Made by a program: the position numbers and the translations under genes. Of a DNA stretch of 25,332 nt, positions 7,768 to 15,614 are shown piece after piece. The stretch is taken from NCBI GenBank assembly GCA_025964455.1, contig JAOPYU010000183.1, positions 1 through 25,332 of the forward strand, written 5' to 3'. The notes beneath the pieces were generated by a model. It saw nothing but the letters and a program-made list of their open reading frames with translations, was not told the origin of the DNA and did no database searches. This stretch comes from Thermoleophilia bacterium. Its GTDB lineage: Bacteria; Actinomycetota; Thermoleophilia; Gaiellales; SKUG01. Position 1 is the stretch's first letter. Every line of letters begins with the position of its first letter.

Positions 7768-9609
7768 CTACTCCACTGTCACCGTCTTGGCGAGGTTGCG
7801 GGGCTGGTCGACGTTGAGGCCGCGTGCCGTGGCGATGTGGTACGCGAGCAGCTGCAGCGGGACGATGCCGACGAGCGGCATGAGCTCGTTGCGGGTGCGC
7901 GGCACGTAGATCACGTGGTCGGCGTGCTGGCGGATGTCCTCGTTGCCCTCGGTGGCGACGGCGATGACCGCCGCGCCGCGGGCGCGCACTTCCTGGATGT
8001 TGGAGATCGTCTTGTCGTACACGTGTGAGTCGGTCGCGATGACGACCGTCGGCGTGTCGGTGTCGAGCAGCGCGATCGGGCCGTGCTTCATCTCGCCGGC
8101 GGCGTACGCATCGGACGGGATGTAGCTGAGCTCCTTGAGCTTGAGTGCCGCTTCGAGCGCCACCGGCAGGCCGACGTGGCGGCCCAGGAACATGAAGAAC
8201 GGCTTGTCGCTGAAGCGCTCGGCGACCTCGCGGATCGAGGTGTGCCACGTCTCGCTCTCGAGCATCACGCGCATCAGGTCGGGGATGCGCTGCAGCTCCT
8301 CGCGCACCAGGTCGTGCTCGACCGCGTCCATGCTCTCGCGCTGCTCGGCGAGCCACATGGCCAGCACCGAGAACGCCATCACCTGCGCGACGTGCGCCTT
8401 GGTGGATGCCACGCCGATCTCGAGGCCGGCACGGGTGTAGAGCGTGCCGTGCGCGATGCGCGTGGCCTGCGAGCCGAGCACGTTGGTGAGCGCGAGCACC
8501 TGCGCGCCGCAGATCTTCGCCTTCTCCATCGCGGCGAGCGTGTCGGCGGTCTCGCCCGACTGCGTCACGCCGATGACGAGGGTGTCCTCGCCGAGCGGGA
8601 AGTCGCGATGGCGCCACTCGCTGGCGAGGTCGACCTCGGCGTGCAGCCCGGTCCAGCCCTCCATCATGTAGCGACCGACGAGGCCCGCGTGATAGCTGGT
8701 GCCACAGCCCAGGATCACGACGTGGCGGAACTTCTTGGCGTCCTCGTTGGTGAGGCCTGTCTCGGACAGGTCAGCCGGCGCGCCGCGGCGCATCCGCTCA
8801 CCGAGCGTGTTCTCGAGCGCGTCGGGCTGCTCGTTGATCTCCTTGAGCGTGAAGGTCTCGTAGCCACCCTTCTCGGCCGCGTCCTCGTCCCAGTCGATCT
8901 GCATCGCCTCGCGCGTCAGCTCACCGTTCTCCAGCGACAGGAAGCGCGCACCCGCAGGCGTGACGACGACGATCTCGTCGTCCTCGATCATCTGCACGGT
9001 CTTGGTCCACTTCAGGAACGCCGCGATCGCCGACGCGATGTAGGTCTCGCCGTCGCCCACGCCGATCACCAGCGGGCACTGGCGGCGGATCCCGACCATC
9101 GTGTCCGGATGGTCGGTGTGCATCACCACGATCGCGAAGTGACCCTCCAGGCGCGCATGCGCAGCCTTCACCGCCGCGATCAGATCACCGTTGTAGGCCT
9201 GCTCCACCAGGAACGGCACGACCTCGGCATCGGTCTCGGACTGGAACTCGAAGCCCGCCTTCGTCAGCTCCTCGCGCAGCTCGATGTAATTCTCGATGAT
9301 GCCGTTCAGCACCACCGTGATCTGGCTGTCGCTCGAACGGAACGGATGCGCATTGTGCTCGGCCGGACGACCATGCGTCGCCCACCGCGTGTGACCGATC
9401 CCGAAGTGCGACGGACGCGCACCCTCGCCGACCGCCTCACGCAGCTTCGCGAGATTGCCCACCGCACGGATCGTCTCGAACTCGCCACGCTCGGCATCAA
9501 AGAGCGAGATACCCGCCGAATCGTAGCCGCGGTACTCGAGGCGCTCGAGCCCCTCCAGCAGGATCGACTCGACCTGCTTGGGACCGACGTATCCGATGAT
9601 TCCGCACAT
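7768..9609 (-). CDS. glmS: Glutamine-fructose-6-phosphate aminotransferase (isomerizing)
   Basis: Makes glucosamine-6-phosphate from fructose-6-phosphate and glutamine, the first step of UDP-GlcNAc synthesis. Begins MCGIIGYVG, exposing the catalytic Cys2 of the class II glutamine amidotransferase domain (about 1-240: GYDSAGISL, GHTRWATHG, LNGIIENY). Two SIS sugar-isomerase domains follow (GCGTSYHAGLVGRYMME, VIGVTQSGETADTL, FMFLGRHVGLPVALEAALKLKE), and the conserved C-terminus DQPRNLAKTVTVE closes the protein. Length is 613 aa. The frame runs 23 codons upstream, but the ATG at 9609 is fixed by the need for Cys2 and by a strong AGGAGG site. glmM lies two genes upstream on the same strand, and the product of GlmS is the GlmM substrate. 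Confidence 0.98.
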   Translation of the reverse strand: MCGIIGYVGPKQVESILLEGLERLEYRGYDSAGISLFDAERGEFETIRAVGNLAKLREAVGEGARPSHFGIGHTRWATHGRPAEHNAHPFRSSDSQITVVLNGIIENYIELREELTKAGFEFQSETDAEVVPFLVEQAYNGDLIAAVKAAHARLEGHFAIVVMHTDHPDTMVGIRRQCPLVIGVGDGETYIASAIAAFLKWTKTVQMIEDDEIVVVTPAGARFLSLENGELTREAMQIDWDEDAAEKGGYETFTLKEINEQPDALENTLGERMRRGAPADLSETGLTNEDAKKFRHVVILGCGTSYHAGLVGRYMMEGWTGLHAEVDLASEWRHRDFPLGEDTLVIGVTQSGETADTLAAMEKAKICGAQVLALTNVLGSQATRIAHGTLYTRAGLEIGVASTKAHVAQVMAFSVLAMWLAEQRESMDAVEHDLVREELQRIPDLMRVMLESETWHTSIREVAERFSDKPFFMFLGRHVGLPVALEAALKLKELSYIPSDAYAAGEMKHGPIALLDTDTPTVVIATDSHVYDKTISNIQEVRARGAAVIAVATEGNEDIRQHADHVIYVPRTRNELMPLVGIVPLQLLAYHIATARGLNVDQPRNLAKTVTVE

Positions 9610-9915
9610 ATGGGACGTTCCTCCTGCGAGCGAACTCGCATGCTGTCTCGGGGCTGCCACGCGTATCGCGCGGAACATTTCCGGGGAAAGTGCACAGGAT
9701 ACCGTGCCCGGGACCCGTCACGGGGCGGTCCGGGCCGCTACGGGCCCCGACCGGCACCGAGCCGGCGCGCACGCTCGTTCAACCGGACGGGATCACTCGC
9801 GGCATCACCGTACGTTGTCCCTGCTCAGCGCACACATTAGCGGGGCCGTCGGGGGCAGGTGCCGCGAGCGGCCAGCGGACGCGGCGTTGGCGGCCGCATC
9901 CGGGCGTCCCCAGCC
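9610..9915 (-). promoter_or_regulatory. glmS promoter and leader region, no gene
   Basis: No convincing gene lies in these 306 bp. On the minus strand TATCCT (9701-9696) is a good -10 candidate with a TGAC element about 15 nt upstream, predicting a leader of about 80 nt. Within that leader is a TTTCC/GGAAA hairpin. Immediately before the ribosome site there is a perfect TGCGAG-TTCG-CTCGCA hairpin (9625-9640) with a UUCG tetraloop; the AGGAGG (about 9619-9625) begins at its base, so the hairpin could tune initiation. The rest (9720-9915) is very GC-rich with small dyads (CCGGC-ACCGA-GCCGG) and shows no clear terminator for the upstream gene. Confidence 0.45.
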
Positions 9916-10707
9916 TCAGCCAGCGACCTTCATGAGCAGCATGGGAGCAGCCAGGGCGAGCACGGCGATCGTGGCGACCGCGCCCTGCAGGACCGGCTCC
10001 TTCACGCCGCGGCCATGGCCGATGTAGAGCACGATGCCTGCGGCGACGGCGAACGCCATGCCGACGAAGGCGCCGACCGGGGTCCCGACGAGCGGCATCG
10101 AGCCGAACAGCGTGTCGAAGCGGTCGAGCGGCAGCCCGGCGCTCTCGCGCTTGGGGAACTGCTCGCGGGCGTAGAACGAGACCAGCTGCCACGCCAGCGC
10201 GAGCATCGCCACGACGAGGGCGGTACCGGGCGACCACCAGGCTGCGGGGGCGGCGCCGGATGCGGCGTCGCCGGATGCGGCGTCGCCGGGCTCGGTGGCG
10301 ACGGCGGGCTCGAAGGTGACGGTCGGCTCGGCGGTGACGGTCGCCTCGAAGTTCGGCATCGCGCCGGACGGCATCGCCTCGTAGCTCGGCATCGCGTCGT
10401 ACTGCGGCATCGCCTGGGTTGGCATCGCCTGCGTGGGCATGGCCGGGCTCGGCGCGTGCATGAGCGGGGCGCCGACGTCGAGCGCCGCCTCCATCGAACC
10501 GGGGAACGGCATGCCGGCCGGCATCGGGGCGAGCCCCTCAGGCGAGGGTGGCGCGAAGTCGGGCTGGGGCGGCGACTGGTGTGGCTGCGGCATGCCAGCA
10601 GGCTGCGGCATGGCGAAGGCCGACGGATCCACGGCGCCGAGCGGAGGCGGCGGCGGGTTGTCGATCGGCTGGGGTGCGGCGGGCCATGCGGGCGCGGAGT
10701 CGGACAT
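9916..10707 (-). CDS. Met/Pro-rich protein with three C-terminal membrane helices
   Basis: I do not recognise the family. Residues 1-155 are Pro/Ala/Met-rich and disordered, with an AMP-x(2,3) repeat at about 88-119 (AMPTQAMPTQAMPQYDAMPS). The C-terminal third has three hydrophobic helices: about 163-181 (TALVVAMLALAWQLVSFY), 212-231 (VGAFVGMAFAVAAGIVLYIG) and 244-263. A conserved-looking loop between helices one and two (REQFPKRESAGLPLDRFDTLFG) probably faces one side of the membrane. No signal peptide is present, so the long N-terminal region is probably cytoplasmic and may be an assembly or adaptor tail. It sits between glmM (77 bp away) and glmS on the same strand, an unusual insertion in this conserved pair. 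The ATG at 10707 is preceded by a GATAGG hexamer six nucleotides away. Confidence 0.7.
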   Translation of the reverse strand: MSDSAPAWPAAPQPIDNPPPPPLGAVDPSAFAMPQPAGMPQPHQSPPQPDFAPPSPEGLAPMPAGMPFPGSMEAALDVGAPLMHAPSPAMPTQAMPTQAMPQYDAMPSYEAMPSGAMPNFEATVTAEPTVTFEPAVATEPGDAASGDAASGAAPAAWWSPGTALVVAMLALAWQLVSFYAREQFPKRESAGLPLDRFDTLFGSMPLVGTPVGAFVGMAFAVAAGIVLYIGHGRGVKEPVLQGAVATIAVLALAAPMLLMKVAG

Positions 10708-10784
10708 GCCGCACCTATCGGCGCCGCGTCACCCCGCGCTTGAGCACGCCGGAGCATGCAGGCAGAACGACAAGCCGTACCCCG

Positions 10785-12170
10785 TCAGTGCGCGGCGACC
10801 GCGCCGCCGCTGCCCTGCAGCTCATGGGCGACGATCGCGCACAGCTCCTCGACGTGCTGCTCGCAGGCCTCGATCGTCGGGGCCTCGACCATGACGCGCA
10901 CCAGCGGCTCGGTACCCGACTTGCGCAGCACCACGCGGCCAGCATCGCCGAGCTCCTCCTCCACGCGGGCGACGGCAGCAGCGATCGCCTCGTTCGTGTC
11001 GAACGAATCCTTGTTCTGCACGGCGACGTTGCGCAGCAGCTGTGGCAGCCGCTCGATGCGTGCCGCGGCCTCGCTCACGGGCACGCCGAGCCTGGCGATC
11101 GCAGAGAGGAACAGCAGCGACGCCGCGATGCCATCGCCCGTGGTCTGGACACCGGTGTAGATGAGGTGGCCGGACTGCTCGCCACCGAGCACCGCGCCGG
11201 TCTCGCGCATCTTGGCGACCACGTAGCGGTCGCCGACGCCGCAGGTCTCCACGGTGATGCCCGCCGCCTCGAGGGAGCGGTGCAGCCCGAGGTTGGACAT
11301 GGTGGTGGCGACGATGCGGTCGCCCGGGAGTGCGCCTCGCGACTTCAGGTCGAGGGCGAGCAACCCCATGATGGCGTCGCCGTCCACCTCGTTGCCACGC
11401 TCGTCGACCGCCACCATGCGGTCCGCATCGCCGTCGTAGGCGACACCGATGTCGTAGCCGCCATTGAGCACGGCTGCGGAGAGCAGGGACAGGTCGGTGG
11501 AGCCGCAGCCGCGGTTGATGTTGGTGCCGTCGGCGGCAGTGCCGACGTAGTCCGCGGTGATGCCGGCGCGCTGGAAGGCGACGCCGACGGAGGGCCAGGC
11601 CGCGCCGTTGGCGCAGTCGATCATGATCCGCAGGTCCTTGATGCGCGGATCCAGCACGCCCTCGAGCCGATCTACGATCTCGCCTGCATAGAGCGATCGC
11701 GCGTCGTCGCGACGGCTGAACCAGCCGACGTTGTCGCCGTCGACGAGCGTCTGCACGTCGATGCGCAGGAGCGCCTCGATCTCCTCCTCCTGCTCGTCGC
11801 TCAGCTTGCGGGAGTTGGGGCCGAACAGCTTGATCCCGTTGTCGTGGAACGGGTTGTGGGAGGCGCTGATGACGACGCCCAGGTCCGCACGCTCGAGCTC
11901 GACCATGAGCGCCACGGCGGGCGTCGGGATGATCCCCAGGAACACCGGCTCACCGCCGACGCTCGACACGCCTGCCGCGAGGGCTGCTTCGAGCATGGCA
12001 CCGGAGCGGCGGCTGTCGCGCCCGATCACCACGCGCGGATGCTTCTTGTTGCGCGACTGCGGTCCGACCCAGAGCGTCGCGGCGCGTCCCATCGCGAGCG
12101 CGAGCTCGGCGGTGATCTCGCGGTTGGCGACGCCGCGGATGCCGTCGGTGCCGAAGAGCTGTCGTGCCAT
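10785..12170 (-). CDS. glmM: Phosphoglucosamine mutase
   Basis: Converts glucosamine-6-phosphate to glucosamine-1-phosphate for UDP-GlcNAc and peptidoglycan. It belongs to the alpha-D-phosphohexomutase superfamily. The N-terminus LFGTDGIRGVANREITAELA is diagnostic of GlmM. The phosphoserine loop ISASHNP spans 101-107 (catalytic Ser104), the magnesium loop DGDADRMVAVD is near 245-255, the sugar-binding GGEQSGHL is in domain 3 and the phosphate-binding RKSGTEPLVRVMVE lies near the C-terminus. At 461 aa it is slightly long. A GAGGATCCTC palindrome overlaps the ribosome-site area just upstream of the ATG. It lies downstream of rplM-rpsI, as in most actinobacteria, but a secreted-protein gene intervenes. 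Confidence 0.97.
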   Translation of the reverse strand: MARQLFGTDGIRGVANREITAELALAMGRAATLWVGPQSRNKKHPRVVIGRDSRRSGAMLEAALAAGVSSVGGEPVFLGIIPTPAVALMVELERADLGVVISASHNPFHDNGIKLFGPNSRKLSDEQEEEIEALLRIDVQTLVDGDNVGWFSRRDDARSLYAGEIVDRLEGVLDPRIKDLRIMIDCANGAAWPSVGVAFQRAGITADYVGTAADGTNINRGCGSTDLSLLSAAVLNGGYDIGVAYDGDADRMVAVDERGNEVDGDAIMGLLALDLKSRGALPGDRIVATTMSNLGLHRSLEAAGITVETCGVGDRYVVAKMRETGAVLGGEQSGHLIYTGVQTTGDGIAASLLFLSAIARLGVPVSEAAARIERLPQLLRNVAVQNKDSFDTNEAIAAAVARVEEELGDAGRVVLRKSGTEPLVRVMVEAPTIEACEQHVEELCAIVAHELQGSGGAVAAH

Positions 12171-12213
12171 GGTGGAGGATCCTCGTGGTCGTGCGCACGG
12201 GATGCGCGCGGGG

Positions 12214-12233
12214 ACCCGCCAAGCCTAGCGGGT
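12214..12233. terminator. Hairpin between SGNH gene and glmM
   Basis: An ACCCGC-N8-GCGGGT stem in the 74-bp gap between the upstream secreted protein and glmM. There is no T-run, so termination is uncertain. On the minus strand its loop begins TAGGCT, which with GCTGAC 16 nt upstream could be a glmM promoter, so the site may be either or both. Confidence 0.3.
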
Positions 12234-12244
12234 GCCCGGTCCGG

Positions 12245-13417
12245 TCAGCCTCGGGCGACGAGCGTCAAGGTGGCGAGGCCGCGCTCGAGGAAGCCGCGAT
12301 CGTCCGAGCCGATCGACACCTTGGTGCGCGCCGCGCTCGCGTCGGAGACGAGCGCCGGGGTCGGCTGCACCTCGAACACGCGCTTGGCATCGAGCCAGCG
12401 CACGAGCTTGGCGGCGGCTGCCGGGCGCAGGTGGATCTCGTCGAAGAAGCTGCTGCTGCCACCGCCCCACGTGCGCGGATCGGAGGCGTCGATGACGGTC
12501 ATGTCGAGCGTGCGGTCCAGCTGCTTGAGGAAGGCGCGCGCGGAGACCCGGCGGGCGTACCAGCCGGCGGGACCGCAGCGACGGATGCATTCCGGGTGCA
12601 TCGACGTGATGACGATGGTCGGAGCATCGCCGCGCGCGTTGGCGGTCACGATCGCGCGCCGGATCGCTGCCATCGGAATCGGCATGAGCCGGTTGAAGCC
12701 GCCGTCGGGGCGATAGGAGCGGATGCGGATGGCGATGCGTCGGTTGCGGATTCCGACCATGTCGACGCCCTGGCGATCGAGCTTCTCCAGGTTGCCGTTG
12801 ATCTGCATGCCGTCGTAGCGCACGACGCTGCGGTAGGGCGGCATGCCCTCCTGTCCTTCGCGGGCGGTGCGCAGGAGGTCGCGCGCGGTGGCGCGCCACT
12901 GGTCGGCGCAGGTGATCGCCTCACTGCAGGCGCCGCGCGCGGCGTCGAGCGTTGCGATCGTCTCCATCACCCGGCGCGTCGGGGTGCGCCGGTCGAGCCC
13001 CTCGATGTCGAACATGATCACCAGGTGCGGCGCATCGCCCGGGGTGAGCATCTCGACGAACGAGGAGACGGCGAGCACCTCGCGCGCCGCGCCGTCGGAG
13101 GTGCCGAAGTTGTAGGCGGTCCTGCCGCTCAGCTGCTTGATCAGGCGCGGATCCAGCTGGACCGCCCGCGACGTGCCGACGATGACGACGTCCGGCGGAT
13201 TCCCTGCGGCGGTCGTGAGCGCGGAGTAGCCGAGCATCTTGGCGCCGAGCGAGGGCTGGTGGCCCTCGCGCCGTTGGATGGCGGTCGAGTAGTCGCCCTC
13301 GAGCAGGACGGCGTTGGCAGACGGGGCAACGGCGAGCGAGGCGAGCAGCGCGACGATGAGGGCGAGGGCGGCGGTCACGCCGGTGCGCGCACGCGTGGAG
13401 ATGGAGATCGGAGCCAT
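12245..13417 (-). CDS. Secreted SGNH/GDSL-hydrolase-like protein
   Basis: A 390-aa exported protein. Residues 1-36 are a clear signal peptide (basic STRARTG, hydrophobic AALALIVALLASLAV, cleavage near SANA). The segment DVVIVGTSRAVQLDPRL (76-92) has the nucleophile-elbow shape of SGNH proteins (GTS, Ser83). FFDEIHLRPAAAAKLVRWL (324 onward) supplies the family's D-x-x-H pair, Asp326 and His329. VIMFDIEGLDRR and IVITSMHPECIRR fit the remaining strands. These proteins are often acyl esterases acting on cell-wall or exopolysaccharide groups, so a cell-surface role is plausible, but the substrate is unknown. It lies between rpsI and glmM on the same strand, with a terminator separating it from rpsI. 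CACCAT sits six nucleotides before the ATG. Confidence 0.75.
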   Translation of the reverse strand: MAPISISTRARTGVTAALALIVALLASLAVAPSANAVLLEGDYSTAIQRREGHQPSLGAKMLGYSALTTAAGNPPDVVIVGTSRAVQLDPRLIKQLSGRTAYNFGTSDGAAREVLAVSSFVEMLTPGDAPHLVIMFDIEGLDRRTPTRRVMETIATLDAARGACSEAITCADQWRATARDLLRTAREGQEGMPPYRSVVRYDGMQINGNLEKLDRQGVDMVGIRNRRIAIRIRSYRPDGGFNRLMPIPMAAIRRAIVTANARGDAPTIVITSMHPECIRRCGPAGWYARRVSARAFLKQLDRTLDMTVIDASDPRTWGGGSSSFFDEIHLRPAAAAKLVRWLDAKRVFEVQPTPALVSDASAARTKVSIGSDDRGFLERGLATLTLVARG

Positions 13418-13508
13418 GCCGCAATGGTGCCCACATCGGGATGCGGCATGCGACGAACCCGCCGGATCCTGCAGCCCTCACGGATCTGCCGACGACGCCC
13501 TGAAGACA

Positions 13509-13538
13509 CGAACGCCCCGGCCGGGGCCGGGGCGTTCG
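13509..13538 (-). terminator. Strong terminator after rpsI
   Basis: CGAACGCCCC pairs with GGGGCGTTCG over ten base pairs, and the GGCC/GGCC segments inside extend this to about fourteen pairs. It lies 25 bp after the rpsI stop. On the minus strand it is followed by TGTCTTC, a weak pyrimidine tail. It is the clearest intrinsic-type hairpin in the window and should end the rplM-rpsI transcript. Confidence 0.7.
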
Positions 13539-13563
13539 CGAAACGAGCTGGCAGTGCGAGCGA

Positions 13564-14241
13564 CTAGCGCTTGCTGAACTGCGGCTTCTTACGGGCCTTC
13601 TTGAAGCCGGCCTTCTTGCGCTCGACCTGACGCGTGTCGACCTTCAGGAAGCCCTTGCCCTTGAGCTGCGTGCGCAGGGCGGGATCGATCTCGGCGAGTG
13701 CCTTGGAGATGCCGTGGCGAACCGCGCCCGTCTGGCCGGTGTTGCCACCGCCGTGCACGCGCACGAACACGTCGTAGACGCCAGCGGCGCCGGCTGCGAC
13801 GAGCGGCTCCAGGACGAGCGTGCGGTCGCTCGCGCGGTCGAAGTACTGGTCGAGGCTGCGCCCGACGCCCTTCGAATTCGCGTTGATGAGGAACGTGCCG
13901 TCACCCGGGGTCAGGATCACGCGAGCGACGGAGCGCTTGCGCTTGCCGGTCGCCTGGTAGCGAGCGTCCTTGGCGGGCTTGGAGACCTTCGCCTTGAGGG
14001 CTTCCAGGTCGACCTCGGCCTGGGCCTCGTCCTCGCTGGAGGTACCTTCGCTGGTGCCCTCGCTCGTTCCCTCGCTGGTGCTCTCGGCATCGGCGGCGGG
14101 TGCGGCGGTCTCCTCGGCGGCGGGCGCCTCGGGAGCGGCAGCCTCGGCAGCAGGCGCCTCGGCAGCAGCGGCCTCGGGGGCAGCTGCCTCGGGGGCGGCG
14201 GCCTCGGCGGCCTCGTTCTCGTTCACGTTCTCGTCAGCCAT
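13564..14241 (-). CDS. rpsI: 30S ribosomal protein S9 with long acidic N-terminal extension
   Basis: Residues about 95-225 are ordinary S9: YQATGKRKRSVARVILTPG, the FLINANSKGVGRSLDQYF segment, VRVHGGGNTGQTGAVRHGISKAL and the basic tail KKARKKPQFSKR that reaches the P-site tRNA. Residues 1-94 form an extra Ala/Glu/Pro-rich acidic arm made of AAPEAAAPEA-type units followed by three tandem SEGT repeats (57-68). Typical bacterial S9 is about 130 aa, so this one is nearly 70 percent longer. The ATG at 14241 is 14 nt after the rplM stop, with an AGGGAC ribosome site. The same frame contains no better start near the core, and the low-complexity arm is read in frame throughout. Assignment is certain; the role of the arm is unknown. 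Confidence 0.97.
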   Translation of the reverse strand: MADENVNENEAAEAAAPEAAAPEAAAAEAPAAEAAAPEAPAAEETAAPAADAESTSEGTSEGTSEGTSSEDEAQAEVDLEALKAKVSKPAKDARYQATGKRKRSVARVILTPGDGTFLINANSKGVGRSLDQYFDRASDRTLVLEPLVAAGAAGVYDVFVRVHGGGNTGQTGAVRHGISKALAEIDPALRTQLKGKGFLKVDTRQVERKKAGFKKARKKPQFSKR

Positions 14242-14255
14242 GCTGTTCGGTGTCC

Positions 14256-14693
14256 CTAGTTCTCGAAGCCGGGCAGCGGCTTGGGGTTGAAGTTCTCGTG
14301 CGGGTGCTCGCCACCCTGGTAGATCTTGAGCTTCTTGAGCTGCGCTGCACCCATCCGGTTGCGCGGCAGCATGCCCTTCACTGCCTTGCGGATGACCTCC
14401 TCCGGGTGGCGGTCCAGCTGCTCCTGCAGGGTCCGCTCCTTGAGGCCGCCCGGGTAGCCGGAGTGGCGGTAGTACTTCTTCTGCGTGAGCTTGTTGCCCG
14501 TCACGTGGATGCCGGCGCAGTTCGTCACGATGACGTAGTCGCCCGTGTCGATGTGCGGCGCGTACTGCGGCTTGCGCTTGCCGGAGAGGTGGTCGGCGAT
14601 CACGGTCGCGAGACGGCCCAGCGTCTTGCCGGTCGCGTCGACCTCGTACCAGTCCTGCTGGACCTCACGGGGCTTGGGGCTGTAGGTCTTCAT
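14256..14693 (-). CDS. rplM: 50S ribosomal protein L13
   Basis: Begins MKTYSPKPREVQQDWYEVDA and continues TGKTLGRLATVIADHLSGK, then HIDTGDYVIVTNC, GNKLTQKKYYRHSGYPGGLK and AVKGMLPRNRMGAAQLKKLKIY, all hallmark L13 segments. The protein is 145 aa, the normal length. The frame extends 20 codons upstream, but the ATG at 14693 is the conserved start, with a GAAGG ribosome site nine nucleotides before. It forms a two-gene operon with rpsI, as in nearly all bacteria. Transcription should start from the promoter at 14777-14806, giving a leader of about 77 nt with potential GGAC/GTCC pairing that could serve autoregulation. Confidence 0.98.
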   Translation of the reverse strand: MKTYSPKPREVQQDWYEVDATGKTLGRLATVIADHLSGKRKPQYAPHIDTGDYVIVTNCAGIHVTGNKLTQKKYYRHSGYPGGLKERTLQEQLDRHPEEVIRKAVKGMLPRNRMGAAQLKKLKIYQGGEHPHENFNPKPLPGFEN

Positions 14694-14776
14694 CGATGCC
14701 TTCACGTCGTGGTTCGGGCGCCTCGGACGGGGCAGGGACGCACGCAGGCGCATCCCAGTCCGGGCAGCGACGAGTG

Positions 14777-14806
14777 ATCATAGCCGACCTTCGAGCCCGA
14801 TGTCGA
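14777..14806 (-). promoter_or_regulatory. Promoter of rplM-rpsI operon
   Basis: On the minus strand TCGACA (14806-14801) and TATGAT (14782-14777) are separated by 18 nt, close to the housekeeping consensus and the best sigma-70-type promoter in the window. The predicted start is near 14770, about 77 nt before the L13 ATG. Confidence 0.7.
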
Positions 14807-14828
14807 GGCACGGGTCGGGTGACGGCGC

Positions 14829-14857
14829 TTCAGGAGCCGGGGCATCCTGCCGATACT
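14829..14857 (+). promoter_or_regulatory. Probable leaderless promoter for secreted protein
   Basis: TTCAGG (14829-14834) and GATACT (14852-14857) are 17 nt apart, and the ATG at 14865 follows seven nucleotides later, so transcription should begin at or next to the start codon. It lies back to back with the rplM promoter. Confidence 0.4.
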
Positions 14858-14864
14858 GGCTTGG

Positions 14865-15593
14865 ATGTCGCACGCCCTCGTCCGACCAGACCGCATCCGC
14901 CGCGCGAGCGCAGCGATGCTCGCCGCCCTCGCATGCGTGGGGGTGCTTGCGTGTGCGAGTGGATTCGGCGCCACCTCGGCGACGGAGCTGCCGACCGCGA
15001 ACGTGCTGTCGACCATCTCGCTCACCGATCCGGTCGCCAAGTCGGCTGATCCGCCGGTGTGCACCGATGCGGTCGCGCCGCTCGACACGGACAACTGTGG
15101 CGACGTGAGCTTCGTGCCGGGCGCCAGCAAGGTGCTGCGGCTCGGCTCCCTCTCGGGAACCGACGTCCAGGCCGGCTCGCTCCGCTGGACCGTGAGCACC
15201 TCGAGCCCCACCGGCTACGTGGTGCGCATGTCCAACACGGGCGCGGCGCCGGTGCTGCGCAGCGCGAGCAGCTCCATCCCGGACATGCAGAGCTCCCCGC
15301 TCGTGCCGAGCGCCAGCGTCGATGACGCCACGGGATTCGGTGTCGCCATGGGCGATTCGGCAGCGGACAACGAGGCTGCGGTGGACTTCACGGGCTCGCC
15401 CTGGGTCGCAGCCGGCCAGCAGGGTGAGCTGTACTCGGGCATCCCGGCTGCCGGCATGGAGGTCGCCAAGCGAACCACGCCGCAGTCGAACGACCCCTTC
15501 ACGGCGACCTTCGCCGTCGCAGCGACCGCGGGGCAGCAGCCCACGCCCGGCTCCTACGCCGGCACGGTTCGCATCGTCGCGTCGATCATCTGA
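14865..15593 (+). CDS. Secreted beta-rich surface protein, WxL-like
   Basis: 242 aa. Residues 1-36 are a signal peptide (RRASAAMLAALACVGVLAC); Cys30 after VLA could be a lipid-modified cysteine, or cleavage may follow a nearby Ala. The mature part is Ser/Thr/Val-rich and beta-prone, with two cysteines (about 66 and 77) that could form a disulfide. SLRWTVSTSSPTGYVVRMS in the middle and FTATFAVAATAGQQPTPGSY followed by AGTVRIVASII at the end recall the architecture of WxL-type surface domains, which carry one W-x-L early and one near a P-G-x-Y beta-strand end. The motifs here are degenerate (WTV, FAV), so this is a structural analogy and not a firm family call. A DUF916-like partner gene lies about 2.3 kb downstream on the same strand. 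Confidence 0.65.
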   Translation: MSHALVRPDRIRRASAAMLAALACVGVLACASGFGATSATELPTANVLSTISLTDPVAKSADPPVCTDAVAPLDTDNCGDVSFVPGASKVLRLGSLSGTDVQAGSLRWTVSTSSPTGYVVRMSNTGAAPVLRSASSSIPDMQSSPLVPSASVDDATGFGVAMGDSAADNEAAVDFTGSPWVAAGQQGELYSGIPAAGMEVAKRTTPQSNDPFTATFAVAATAGQQPTPGSYAGTVRIVASII

Positions 15594-15596
15594 CGC

Positions 15597-15611
15597 CGAG
15601 CGGAACGCTCG
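15597..15611. terminator. Hairpin between convergent genes
   Basis: CGAGCG-GAA-CGCTCG forms a perfect 6-bp stem in the 21-bp gap between the stop codons of the secreted protein (plus) and the Ala-rich protein (minus). It could serve as a bidirectional terminator, though no T-tract follows on either side. Confidence 0.4.
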
Positions 15612-15614
15612 AGG

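Noticed and set aside
9610..9720. glmS ribozyme/riboswitch upstream of glmS
   Set aside because: The leader is only about 80 nt and I see no ribozyme core or cleavage-site arrangement; only simple hairpins and a strong ribosome site are visible.
8083..9840. 585-aa plus-strand frame opposite glmS
   Set aside because: Composition typical of an antisense frame in GC-rich DNA; glmS is certain.
10548..12716. 722-aa plus-strand frame opposite glmM
   Set aside because: Antisense shadow of glmM and neighbours with no domain-like sequence.
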